Assembly: GCF_035222375.1 (NCBI RefSeq)
Contig: NC_085890.1
Span: forward strand, 682,001 to 746,000
Origin: Podospora pseudocomata
Lineage: Eukaryota; Ascomycota; Sordariomycetes; Sordariales; Podosporaceae
DNA length: 64,000 nt
Direction: 5' to 3'
Shown: positions 11,061 through 21,896 of the stretch, in pieces
Layout: each line of letters starts with the position of its first letter
Numbering within the stretch: the stretch's first letter is position 1
Translations under genes and position numbers: made by a program
The notes under the pieces: model-generated
The model's input: only the letters and a program-made list of their open reading frames with translations
What the model was told of the DNA's origin: nothing
The model's database searches: none

Positions 11061-11225
11061 ATGGATAACCACCGAGGGGAGCCTCACTCCGTTCTATTCG
11101 ACATGGGAATTGATCTGTCCGCCTATCTCAACAACAATGTTGTGGGTTTCAGCCTGGTGCTTGACATCGCGCCTGAGGTAATCCTTCCTCCATCAGCTTG
11201 TTTCGATATTCTTTTGAGCCAATGA
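11061..11225 (+). CDS. candidate small ORF, 54 aa, unrecognised
   Basis: The ORF starts MDNHRGEPHSVLFDMG and lies after a CT-rich tract and a TATA-like element about 270 nt upstream. A GTAATC donor-like site at about 11179 offers an alternative spliced end. No family is recognised. It could be a genuine short protein, an upstream ORF in the leader of a longer transcript, the first exon of a gene including the open segment at 11327-11871, or chance. Evidence is weak. Confidence 0.25.
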   Translation: MDNHRGEPHSVLFDMGIDLSAYLNNNVVGFSLVLDIAPEVILPPSACFDILLSQ

Positions 11226-11326
11226 GACTGGCAAGCAACAGGTCTCTTATTTCTCTTTCTTGAACGCCGTCTCGAGATGAGATTCTTCAGCTCCAGCAGA
11301 CACTCGGCAATCGCGGTGATCTTCAG

Positions 11327-11871
11327 CTCTCACCACCTCCTACAACAGCCCCGGCGGCGAGTTCTCCCCTTCCCCACCCCGTCTCGCATTTCATCCTCTT
11401 GACTCTCCTATGTCGCCTTCTATATACTCAACACACAACAATATCTCCATCGCCGAACCTGACGCCGTTGTCATGTTCCGCCACCGGAGCCTTTCTATCT
11501 TGTTTACCTACCAACTCACCTAGCATTTCGACCTACCTGTTCTACATACAGCACCCCACCTACCGTGCTTACCAACACCTGCACATGCCACCATTGCCTA
11601 CTGGACTTACGAGCGCAACCCTATCACCTTGAACCACGGCATACCCCAGACGCGACAGCCCGTGTGTGTAGCAGACTCCCCCGTGCCAAGGAAGGTCCTG
11701 GCCTTTTTCAGGCACCCCAGAGCCATACCAACAAGCGAGATCAGTGAACTCGCCTTGCGAAACTTCCCTCTGGTTGGAGTCACTGTCGCTTGTGCTCTCT
11801 GGGAGTACGAACTGATATCCGAAGCCATGCCTTACTGGCCAGAGAACTTGGCGAACTGCCTGAGGCTATGA
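11327..11871 (+). other. coding-like open segment, unresolved gene or relic
   Basis: One frame is open from a CAG acceptor-like site at 11326 to a stop at 11869-11871, broken only by a single TAG at 11521. Text such as SYNSPGGEFSPSPPRLAFHP before the stop and YWTYERNPITLNHGIP after it looks protein-like, with many C-ending codons in the first part. No family was recognised. Possible explanations are a small intron spanning the TAG (candidate donors are poor), two separate exons, a decayed gene or coincidence. Confidence 0.25.
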
Positions 11872-11888
11872 GCCAGCCGACCAAGAAC

Positions 11889-11959
11889 AACGCGGAGATA
11901 CGTTGGGCGGTTCGCCGTCAGAGACCAACGCGGAGATACGTTGGGCGGTTCGCCGTCAG
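11889..11959. repeat. tandem duplication, two copies, 38-bp period
   Basis: A 33-bp unit beginning AACGCGGAGATACG and containing TTGGGCGGTTCGCCGTCAG is present at 11889-11921 and again at 11927-11959, identical as far as I can read. It lies just after the open segment that ends at 11871. Confidence 0.85.
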
Positions 11960-14336
11960 CGATCGGCACCGCAAGCGTTATCGTTGTCGACCAGTGGTTC
12001 TCCCGCTCAGAGTCCCCCATGGTGGGGGCTGCCCTTTTGTCGAACTGCGAAACCGACCTACCTAGCGGAAAACATACCTTGTCACGGTGCCTTCCCGGTG
12101 TGCATATGGGCATCGAGGGCATGGCGGTGGCCAGCCAACGGCTCGTCAAAATGTCCAGCTTTTTAACTGGGAGACCACCTTCGGCCTGTTTATGGAGAAC
12201 ACCTCGGGGTCGAGGCCTTCACGCTTTGTCTCGACCAGGAGGAAGAAGTGCAATTGTTGCAAGAGCCTTAAAGTCACGCGAGAAACGCGTGACTATACCG
12301 CAACTCACGTCAACTCCCACATCCATTTCTGCACAAGGACTGGAGACTTGCGTGTGTGAAAGGTGGGATTGGGGAAGAGAAACTGAGAGAGAGGGTGTAG
12401 TCTGAGAAGGATGAACAGGGTCACGATAAAACGAGGTTTATACAATGGGGTTTGCTTATTTTTGGGGTTTCTTGAGCTTTGATTGGGCCGGGAAGGATAT
12501 GATGATGGAGATGAAGGGTGGTTGCTAGGTCTCTAGTGGGTACACAGGAGTTGGGTGGATGTTGGGGAGTTTGTGAGAGACGGTTGGGTTGTTGCTCGGT
12601 TCGGCGATGTGAGGAAGTATTGTGTAGGTACGGTATCTATATTGATCGAGACCTGGACCGGCAGGCACGGGTGATAATCGGGGTTTTGTGATGACGTAGA
12701 GATGTTTGAGTTATTAGGAGATGATGGTGAATACAAGCGTGCTACAAAGTTCGACCAAATTCTCTTCCAACATGTGATGTGATGTTGACTTCGGTGATGG
12801 CGGACGACTGTTTCCTGCCCGCATTTATTGGTGATCAGGATATGTGATACCAGCATTTGGACATAGGTTCGTTTGGTTGGGAAGATGAGTAACTCCGTGG
12901 AGGTGCTCGGATAATTTTGAGAAGTGATGCCAATCAAGATGAAGACAATAATATCTCGACAATTTTAATTTCAAGGGAGACTCCCCATAGTTGAGATTGA
13001 AAAGGATATAAAAGTCCATTAATGGTAAGTAGGAAGCAACTACTAACCGTTGATATTTCTTGGGCAGCATAGCTTGAGTGAGAGGACCATCTTTCCCTCG
13101 CGGGTGCAATTGATAACTCTGTCGAAAGATGAATGCTTCAACTTCAACCACTTTCAAGATTCAAACACCACAACACCAGAAACCACCACTCCAACCCACT
13201 CACCTCAGCAAACCCGCCTTGACCCAGCCAATCTCAACTCAACAACGTCCGATTCTGAGACATTCATAGCACCCCATCAAGTCAGCACGTGGTGGCAGTC
13301 AGCCTCACTCTCAACAAACATTACCATCGTCGATCGATCCCGTCATTACTTTCCCTTCCCATCCCAAGAGCTGACTTGACCCCCACCTTCCCCGACCGCC
13401 CCCCGCTTTCATCCCATCTTTTTCCCGCACTCGCTTGATCATTTCGGCCTGCATACAACTTGCATCCAGCCATTCTCAAACTTCGGTTGTGCCAGGAACA
13501 GAAACATGAATACTACTTACTCCCAAAAACCATTGCTTCCCTTCCGCTGGTGTGAATTCCCGGGGCCTGACCAACCCAGCCAAGAGTAAGACGCGGCAGA
13601 ACCACAACACGATACCCCAGAACGAAGTCGAAACGGTCCCAATGGGACAGTCAGATGCGTACCAGGGTGGTTACCATGCAGGAGGACATCCTTTGCATTG
13701 TGTTTGACAGACGAGAGAAAAAGAAGAGACAAAGCAACAGCCAGTTGACAACTGATACCTCGGCAGTTTTCTTACTCGCGTCAAACACCGTCACAAGGCT
13801 CGGGTAAAGAAAGTCGTGATGTCTCTCAGTCACAAGTTCACCCTTGCCAAGCCCCGCCTGACCTAGCAGTCGATCGCCATCAGTCAGATCTCGATTGGAA
13901 AGGTATGACCGCATCAAAAAAGCTCCCAAGAAAAGATGTGTCTGTCGATCAGGCACAGGAAACAACAAAACTGCCACAGTCTCGTTGTTGGATGTTCAAA
14001 ACAGTAACACAAGTAATAAGTGACGTTGCCATCGCCCGCCCTCCGGCCAACCGCATGGTTATGTCATGTGCATATCCGTACATCACCTACCTCGCATTGC
14101 ATTTCTTTTCTTTTGAAGAAAAGAAAAACGCAGTGAAACGTCTGTCAGCATAAGCGGCGGCGGGCGGCGGCGCGGGGTTAGGCAGGAAGGATGGGAGGGA
14201 ATTGTCAGCTCGACGTCATTGCATGAGATCAGGGGTGGGCGGCCCAAGAGAAGGGAGAAAAAAAAAAATAAAGGCAGACGCCACTCCGCAGATGTGAACT
14301 GAACCGGAGTGGTGGGAATTTGTTGAGATTGTGTGG

Positions 14337-14355
14337 GTGTGTGTGTGTGTGTGTG
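14337..14355. repeat. (GT)n microsatellite
   Basis: About nine GT units flanked by near-repeats. Confidence 0.9.
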
Positions 14356-15694
14356 CATGTGCCTCATTTCCAACGCAGAACCCTGGTCCCGCAGTGTCAC
14401 TCCTGCAATTTTTGGGTGTACTAGCTATGAAACTGTGATTTGAATCTGATGAGAAGAATGACCCGAGGCAGCACGTGGATTTTGGGATTTAACTTCCCAC
14501 AACATGGAGAGAAAGAACAGAGACCAGACCCCGAAGAGCTAAACATCATCATGCATGACCACGCGGGGAACAACAGCATGAATGAGGGGTAGCAAAAGAC
14601 CCAATCTCCAGGACTTTTCCCAGGATGTGGGTTCCAGGAACTGAGTTGACTCGTGGGAGACCCCCTTCTTTATCCCTTCTGGAAGCGCTGTCTGGCGGAG
14701 CACGAGGAGCTGGCCGTTCAAGCTAGAAGGATTGGAACGGGGACCGCTCGGACACGGCGCCGTTATTATGGGATGAGGAGATCTCATGACCCGATGTCGG
14801 TTCGGTTTGAGGAGGAGGACTCATCTTTGTTCCAGTCCACTGGTTATTTCTTTGGGGTTCGGCCATTCCAGAACAGAGGAGGACAACCCTGAAGAATTGG
14901 ATTTGAGGGGGGGGGCCGTAGTGTACCGGGGGACGGGGTGTAGTTGTGTTTGCTGGTGATGCTTGAAGCCCCACGCACGCCTGTCTCCCCCCACATCACG
15001 TTCGAGGATCTCTCTCGGTTCCCAGCCGCCGAGGTGCATGACGCAGTGTTCAGGAAGACTGCGAATCATGGGGAGAGACGGGGTGCTGCTGTGGTGACAC
15101 AGAGGTGGTGTTGAACTTTGAAACCAACATGGAAAAAGAATAAGAGAAAATAAAAGCAAGAAAGATGAATGTGAGGATGTCATGGTCAAGACCAGTCAGT
15201 GACTGAAAGTGAGGTGGTCTGGGCAACGCGTGTGATCCCGGATTGGATGATCGAGGATACCTTGCTCACCCGCATCGGCAACGCTAGCTCTGGGTCGAAC
15301 CGTGCGCGCGGTACAGTACAACACTTTTGGCCAGTGGTGTCGAGGAAACGCAACTCGGGCCCATCTGAGGGATTGTCCATTGCTGCAGCTAATGGTGTAG
15401 ACTCTCTCGAGACGATAGTCAACAGAATGACAGAATGATAGAGTGACAGAGTGACAGCGAAAACAACAAGAGAGGAAGGAGAAGAAAAAGAAAAAGAAGT
15501 GATGAAAATTGGTTCCCCCGGTTCCATCTTTCATCCCATGCAGCCCGGTCCCACAGGCAAATTTCCCACACACGGACCTTATCCGCGCTGAGCTCAACTC
15601 ACGGTTCTCCATGGCGGGCGGTTCACCGGTTGGCTGGCTCCCGCCTTGTCTCCTGTCACCTGTGGCTGCTGCACTGCATTGCATCCTTGGTATT

Positions 15695-15842
15695 CTCCAA
15701 TCCCAATCCCAATCCCAATTCCTTGTCCTTGTCCTTGTCCTTGTCCTTGTCCTCGTCTTCGTCCTCGCCCTCGTCTTATCCTCGTCTTCCTCTTTTGCTG
15801 GCTGTCGCTGTCGCTGTCTGTTGTTGTTGTTGTTGTTGTTGA
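15695..15842. repeat. compound microsatellite: (CCCAAT)n, (CCTTGT)n, CTCGTC-rich, (GTT)n
   Basis: Adjacent hexamer arrays at 15695-15720 and 15721-15750 grade into degenerate CTCGTC units, followed by a (GTT)7 array at 15820-15841. All are pyrimidine- or GT-biased on the plus strand. Translations give low-complexity GQGQ-type text and are not taken as genes. Confidence 0.85.
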
Positions 15843-16192
15843 GGATTTGTTAGAATCGCAGCTGCGTGTTTGTATCACCCGTCCGACCTTTATGGCGTCG
15901 TGCAATACCCGTACGTGACTCTCTCCTGTGCTCGTTTGCCCTCCTCTGTCCTTCCCTGGCCTGTGTGATCAGGACCACCCAGACTCGCACTGGACGACTG
16001 TGCTCGCATCATCGCACTCTCCCTTTCTTCCCCTTGCCTTGCCTTATGAAAAAACTCACCCACCAGCCAAGCCCCCTCGAATCTGCAAGTCCGTTTGACT
16101 CATTCATGTCTTGCATCACAGACGTCGACGCGACAAGGAGAAGCAGCAGCATTCATCGCCGCTCTGCACAATAGGAGCTGGTTCCCCCCGCA

Positions 16193-19100
16193 ATGGAGGC
16201 CGAGCAGTCGTCGGCTCCCCTAGTGACTAGCCCGACGACGACACTACCGATAATTCCCCAATCACCACGGTCGCCAAAAACAACAACGACACCGCGGGAT
16301 GGACGCTTCCGAAAGACGCCGCCAAGGCTCAGGAAGGATGGCGAGAGGCCAAAGACGGGAGGCCGGGGCGCCGCCGCAGCAGCAGCCATCGGACTGGCAA
16401 GGACGAAACTATGGGCATCATCCTCAGCTGCGCATTCAAAACCGCTGCTTCCGGTGACGGAGCGGAGGTCTCAGGAGGAGAACCTGGCGGGGCGGAGAGC
16501 CAAGAAGGCCAGTGTGGACGATGAAAAGTGGGATATTGCTCCGGATGGGGGATCGGCCGGCCGAGAAGGGCGGAATTTCGCTGTCGCAAATGTCGGGCAC
16601 AACGGTCGAATTTATTTGAGGTAAGCGAACACGGTGACCGGGTTCATGTTTGCCCCCCACACGGTGGGCGTTTTTGACATCTCGCTTGGGGTACCCCCGC
16701 CCCCTTGGTTGACAAAGGGGGCTTGATATATTGACCATTGTTCCTAGGCCAACCGTCCGCCCTGCCAACCAGCGTTACCCGCAGCCTCCGTTTGTGTTTC
16801 CCATGACACCGCCGGGTACTGCCGGACTTGAGCCTCTGCCATCAGATAGACGTCGGGATCACCGGGACGACAACGCGCAGGGAAGGCCAGGAACTACTAC
16901 TCGCCCGCAGTTTCCCCCGTCAACACCAAGCCTGACTCGCCAGGACTCGGGGGAGAAGCATGTACAGATACGCCAGAGACATCGTCGAGCCATGTCGGAT
17001 TCCACAGTGCGGGAAACCAGCGTGGCCAGGGAGTCGGAGCCGGGAGGATTCAAGATCGTCATTACTCAGCCGGGGGAGAATGAAAGACCACGAACGGTCG
17101 AGGACTTGGACATGACCAGGACGCCGCTGCTCGAAGTGTCGATTCCGTCATGGAGGATAGGAACGCCTCGGTTCAGCGTTCGCGGCACGCCGTTTATTCG
17201 TGGTTCGTCTTATGCCCCTACTGAGGATGTTCGATCAAGCCGCGCTTCGTTCTTCAACTACACGCCCGTCGATGCCATTTCCAGCATATCCAAAACCCCA
17301 GATGCAACACGACAGCACCCGCACCCTCCTGCTATGCCGCCCAACCAGGATGGAAATGCAGTTCCTCCCTCGGTCCCACTACGGGCGACATATCTTTCGA
17401 CCCATCTCGTGATAGAGCCCTCCATGTTTGACTCGCTGACTTTTAAGCCGGCCTGCGATGACCGATCTATTGTGAGATACTCACCCTCGGGATCCGTCAC
17501 GGCAGCCACTCCACCGCGGCTCGTGGCCGAAATTACATCTCCGAGCTTTCTCGACTACGAACTACTCTCGGATTTTTTTCTCACTTACCGATCGTTCCTA
17601 GAGCCATCAGATCTTCTCCGCATGCTCTTTGCTCGCCTCAGGTGGGCATTGGGAAGGAGTGACGAGGCGGGCATGGTGGTTAGAGTCCGAACATTTGTTG
17701 CTCTGCGGCACTGGATTCTAAACTACTTCACCGACGACTTTGTAGTTGACTACGACCTCCGGGTTGCCTTTTGCGAGTTATTGAACGAGTTTGTCGACGA
17801 GATCTCCCAAGACGCGATAGCAAAGAAGGTCCCGCTTAAGATTCTGGCCGAGCTGAAAAAGTGCTGGAGGAGGGTGTGTGCCCAGTTTTGGGACGGGCCA
17901 GAGTTTGACGCTTCGCTCCCGACGGGCGTCCCGATATCGCCTGGTGGCATTGCTGGCCATCGTGATCCCAGTCTGGACCCGACTTTTTGGACGGCAAAGG
18001 TTGATGATGATGCTGGGCCGCCGCAGATTGATGGGCTGATTACGCCTGTTAGTCCGAGAGGACACACGAGTTTTTTGGCCGAGGTTTCGAAGGCCGAGCA
18101 TATCGACTCGGTGGTGGTGGGGGAGCGGCCGGCGACTCCTGAGAACCCTACCATACCGGATACGGAGTTTACAAGGAACCAGCAGGCTTCGCCCGGCAGC
18201 ATCACTAGTGTTGATGTGGTTTCTTGTTCGCTTCCTACCAAGAGCATGCGGTTTCATCACAGCGCCGGATACCCGCTCGCTGCTCACCCTGCGGACTTGA
18301 GCTCGATGTATAATGCTAGTTCTGACCCTATTGCGACGACGCCGAGGGCGTTGGTGGGCAAGCGGGTGCGTCCGAATCACTCGCACAAGCGCAACGCGAG
18401 CCTGAGTGATTCTCTGCGTGATCATGCCACCATGACGGAGAGGGTTATCTACAAGAATGCAGAGTTTCTGCTTACGCTGCCGTATTCGGGGAGCTTGGTG
18501 AGGGGTGGTTTGATGCCGCCGTCGCAGGCGTTTGTGGAGATTATTCCTGGCTCGTCTGGGGCGGGGTCGAGGCAGACGACTTTGTTTCAGCCGGCTGCTG
18601 AGTTGCCCAAGGAGAGCAGGCTGGTGGCGTCGGCGATGTCGGGCCAGGGGATGAAGAAGCTTTTGGGGAGTGTGCGGAGGGCACTGAGCACAAGGGGGCA
18701 GGCACTATCATCGTCTACGCAGACGTATGTCAACATCTCGCCTATGGGCCCCAAGGGCGCGACGACGAATAGGTTACCGGGTACTGCGATAGTTCCGCAG
18801 TCTCGGGCCCGGCAGAATAACGGTGCGGGACCCCCTGTGAGGATTGATTTGTTGGGCGCGGAGATCGCAGAGGATTTTAAGAAGGCAGTGCGGGAGGATG
18901 CTGCTGCCGAGGCGGAGAATCAAGGGTGCGAGCCTCCGCCGGCGCCGGCTGGGGAGTATTCAGCCGCGCATATGGACACCACCTTTGACTTTGGACCCGA
19001 TTTTGGGGTTGGGGAGATGAGGCCGACGAGCGACATGGGGATCACCACGGGGAGCAAGTCGATTGTGATTGTGGATGACACCCTGCTGCCGGAGAATCAT

Positions 19101-21896
19101 TACCCTGCCATGACGGGGGCTTTACCGGCGGTGAATTCGAACTCGTCAATGGAGGCTTTTGCCGAGACGTTTATGCCCCACGGTGGGGATCCCACTCCGC
19201 CGACGACGCCGCCCGGGGCGAGGGATATGGGGGTGCCGAGGAGGTCTTCTTATATTCTTGGGCATCAGCCGTTGCGGCACTCGCAGTCTGCGGATCCGTT
19301 GCCGCCGTTTGTACCTGACATGGCGACGTTGGGGTCGTCGGAGAGCGGGAGGCCGTCGCATGACTGGGTCAGGCCGTCGTTTGATTTTTTGAACCAGACG
19401 CCTAACCGGCCGCCGTTGAGCGGTGTGAGGGCGCAGGGGCAGGGGCATACGAGGCAGGGGTCCAGCAGGTCGTTTGTGTCGAGTCGGAGTAGAGGTCCGA
19501 GGAGGTATGCGTCCTTTACGAGTGGGATCATGCCTCGCCGGTCGACGACGGTTAGGAGTTTTGATGCGACAACGTACTCGGAGGGGAGTGTAATTGGGGG
19601 GGCGGATGAGTCCTCTCAGGCGGTGATGATTCCGGAGCCGTTGAGGGTTTTGAGGAGGAGGCCGGGAGGGGATTTGAGGGCTGTTACTAACGTTGGCGAG
19701 CTGGATTCGGGGGGGGTTAGGAGGTCGAGGAGTGTGGGGAGTTTGACGACGTATACGGATTCGATCAACAGCTCGTCGTTTGTGAGGAGTCCGGTTCTGG
19801 AGATGGGGGTTGAGTATGTCGATGTGGTTGCAAGTGACTACTCGCCGCAGAGGGGGAATGAGGCTTTTTCGTTGGGGGCGATTACGAAGAAGCAGCAGCC
19901 TGTGACGGAAAAGACGGAGAAGAAGTTGAGTTTGTTCAGCACGCACTCTTCCAAGCCGATTATGAGGCCGAGTTTTGAGGCCGAGGCGCAGAAGCTGGCG
20001 CAGATTCCGGATGATGTGGATGATGATGGGGGGGTGGAGTCGGCGTTGTTGAAGTTGGAGGGGAGGTTTGAGAGGAGGGTCCCAGGGGGGAAGTTGTCGA
20101 TGGATTTGAAGGGGACAGTGCCGCAGATTGATGTTTCGGCGGAGGAGAGCGAGACGGTGGATGAGAGTAGGGTTTCGAGGGAGGAGCATAGGCATGTCCA
20201 CCTGGGTGATGAGGGGGCGCGTCCGTTATCGCTGTCGACGATTCCGACTACGATCAGTGTGCAGGGGGGATTGTTGGATGTGGCTGGTCGTCAGGGGCGG
20301 AATGCGGATGTGCAGTCTTTTCTGTCGGATGATTCGAGGGCTTCGTATTCGGCGCCTTTGTTAGAGATGGATGATGAGGGCAGCAAGAGGACTGTGACGA
20401 GGGAGTGGACGGACCGGTCGGTGTTCCAGGGGCCGGATGAGGATGGGGCGACGCCGATGGATGGGAGGAGTGTTCAGGGGTCGAACCCCTCTTATGATTT
20501 TATTATGAAGACGGATAGCATGGAGAGGATGAGGGGCGGGAATGCACTGACGGTGCCGGAGGGGGGGGCGAGGAAAAGTGCGGAGCAGTCGTTTCTTGAT
20601 GTGGAGAGCGATCATGACAGCGATCTGTCTTCGGAGTTGTCGATGGAGGTGATTGACTATCATGAGGCTGATGTTGATCCCTATGCACCGTCGAATATTG
20701 GGATTGCTGTGTCGACCCTTCCGGCACACCCATTGGCGGATGTTACACCGGGCTATCAGCCGTCCCATCAGACGGGCTCTAGTCCAACAAACCCCCCGTC
20801 ACCGCCAATGACGCTCATCCAGGCTCTTCACCTGTCTCCGGAGACTGCTTGCGTCCCAACGTTGGAGGACCATCAAGTCTGGGGCGAGAAGCCACTTCCA
20901 CCTACTCCGGATATCACGCCTACTGCGACAGCCGCACCTCCCTACGACACAACACAACTGCCACGCGCCTCGCCCGCTGACCCGACAGGCACGAAAGAAG
21001 CCTTGCGAAACGCGCCTAAGCTCGAGATTCCCGATCCTCTTGCGTCCCCGGATGCTTCCATCATGGCCCCAGCAAAACTCAACGCCCATCTGCCCTTCAT
21101 CCTGGCCTTCGACAGCGACATTCTTGCCCAACAATTCACCCTCATCGAAAAGGACGCCCTGAACGAAATCGACTGGAAAGAATTGATTGACATGCGCTGG
21201 AAGAACGCCGAGCAAAAAGCCGGCGGGGGGATCAACGCCCGCTCCTGGGTTTCGTTTTTACGGGACACCGACGCGAGGGGTGTGGAGGTTGTGATTGCGA
21301 GGTTCAACATCATGGTCAAGTGGGCCATTTCGGAAATCGTGCTCACGCAAGACATGGAGGAGAGGGCGAGGTGTCTGATCAAGTTTATTCACATTGCTGC
21401 TCACTGCAGGCGGTACCGGAATTTTGCCACGATGGCACAGCTGACGATTGCGCTCACGTCGAACGAGATTTCGAGGTTGACGAGGACTTGGTCCATGGTC
21501 CCTGCGTCTGACACCAAGACGCTTCAGGAGCTGGAGCAGTTGATGTCGCCGATGAGGAATTTTTACAATTTGAGAGAGGAGATGGAGGGAGGGGGGAAGA
21601 TGGGCGCCAGGGCGAGCATGGAGATGGGGTGTATTCCCTTTGTGGGGATTTACACGCATGACTTGCTGTTTAATGCGCAAAAACCGTCAGAGATTGCGAG
21701 CTCGCCGACGGGGGCGCCGCTGGTGAATTTTGAACGGTGCAGGGTCGCGGCTGGGGTGGTGAAGACGTTGCTGAGGCTGCTGGAGGCGAGCACGGTTTAT
21801 GAGTTTGAGGCTGTGGAGGGGGTGACGGAGAGGTGTTTGTGGATGGGGGCGTTGGAGGAGGGGGAGATTAAGAGGTTGGTTGGGGGGTTGGAGTAA
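16193..21896 (+). CDS. lte1: LTE1-like Ras/Cdc25-family guanine nucleotide exchange factor
   Basis: The protein has 1858 aa in two exons, 16193-16620 and 16748-21896 (donor GTAAGC, acceptor TAG, phase kept). It has a RasGEF N-terminal domain at about residues 398-515 (SPSFLDYELLSDFFLTYRSF) and a C-terminal RasGEF catalytic domain at about 1589-1858. The latter includes LARCLIKFIHIAAHCRR-like and FATMAQLTIALTSNEISRL segments that resemble the Ras-contacting helices. More than 1000 residues between them are Ser/Pro/Arg/Asp-rich and look disordered. This architecture is that of fungal LTE1, which in budding yeast promotes mitotic exit through Tem1/Bfa1-Bub2 and the Ras-like network. A role in septation or mitotic exit here is inferred. 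Codon use switches from C-ending to G-ending twice, the second time near 21240. The gene is convergent with the TBF1-like gene. Confidence 0.9.

Larger units (their letters stand above)
11960..16192. other. long intergenic region upstream of the lte1-like gene
   Basis: No recognisable gene in about 4.2 kb. It holds several unconvincing ORFs of 80-150 codons on both strands with no family resemblance, simple repeats listed separately, and poly-A tracts. Part of it is presumably the promoter of the RasGEF gene. Confidence 0.4.

Noticed and set aside
15594-15905. minus-strand ORF with GQGQ/GIGI repeats
   Set aside because: It is only a translation of the microsatellite, without splice signals or homologues I recognise.
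19146-20201. 351-codon minus-strand ORF opposite the lte1-like gene
   Set aside because: Arg/Pro-rich shadow of a disordered coding region, with no family.
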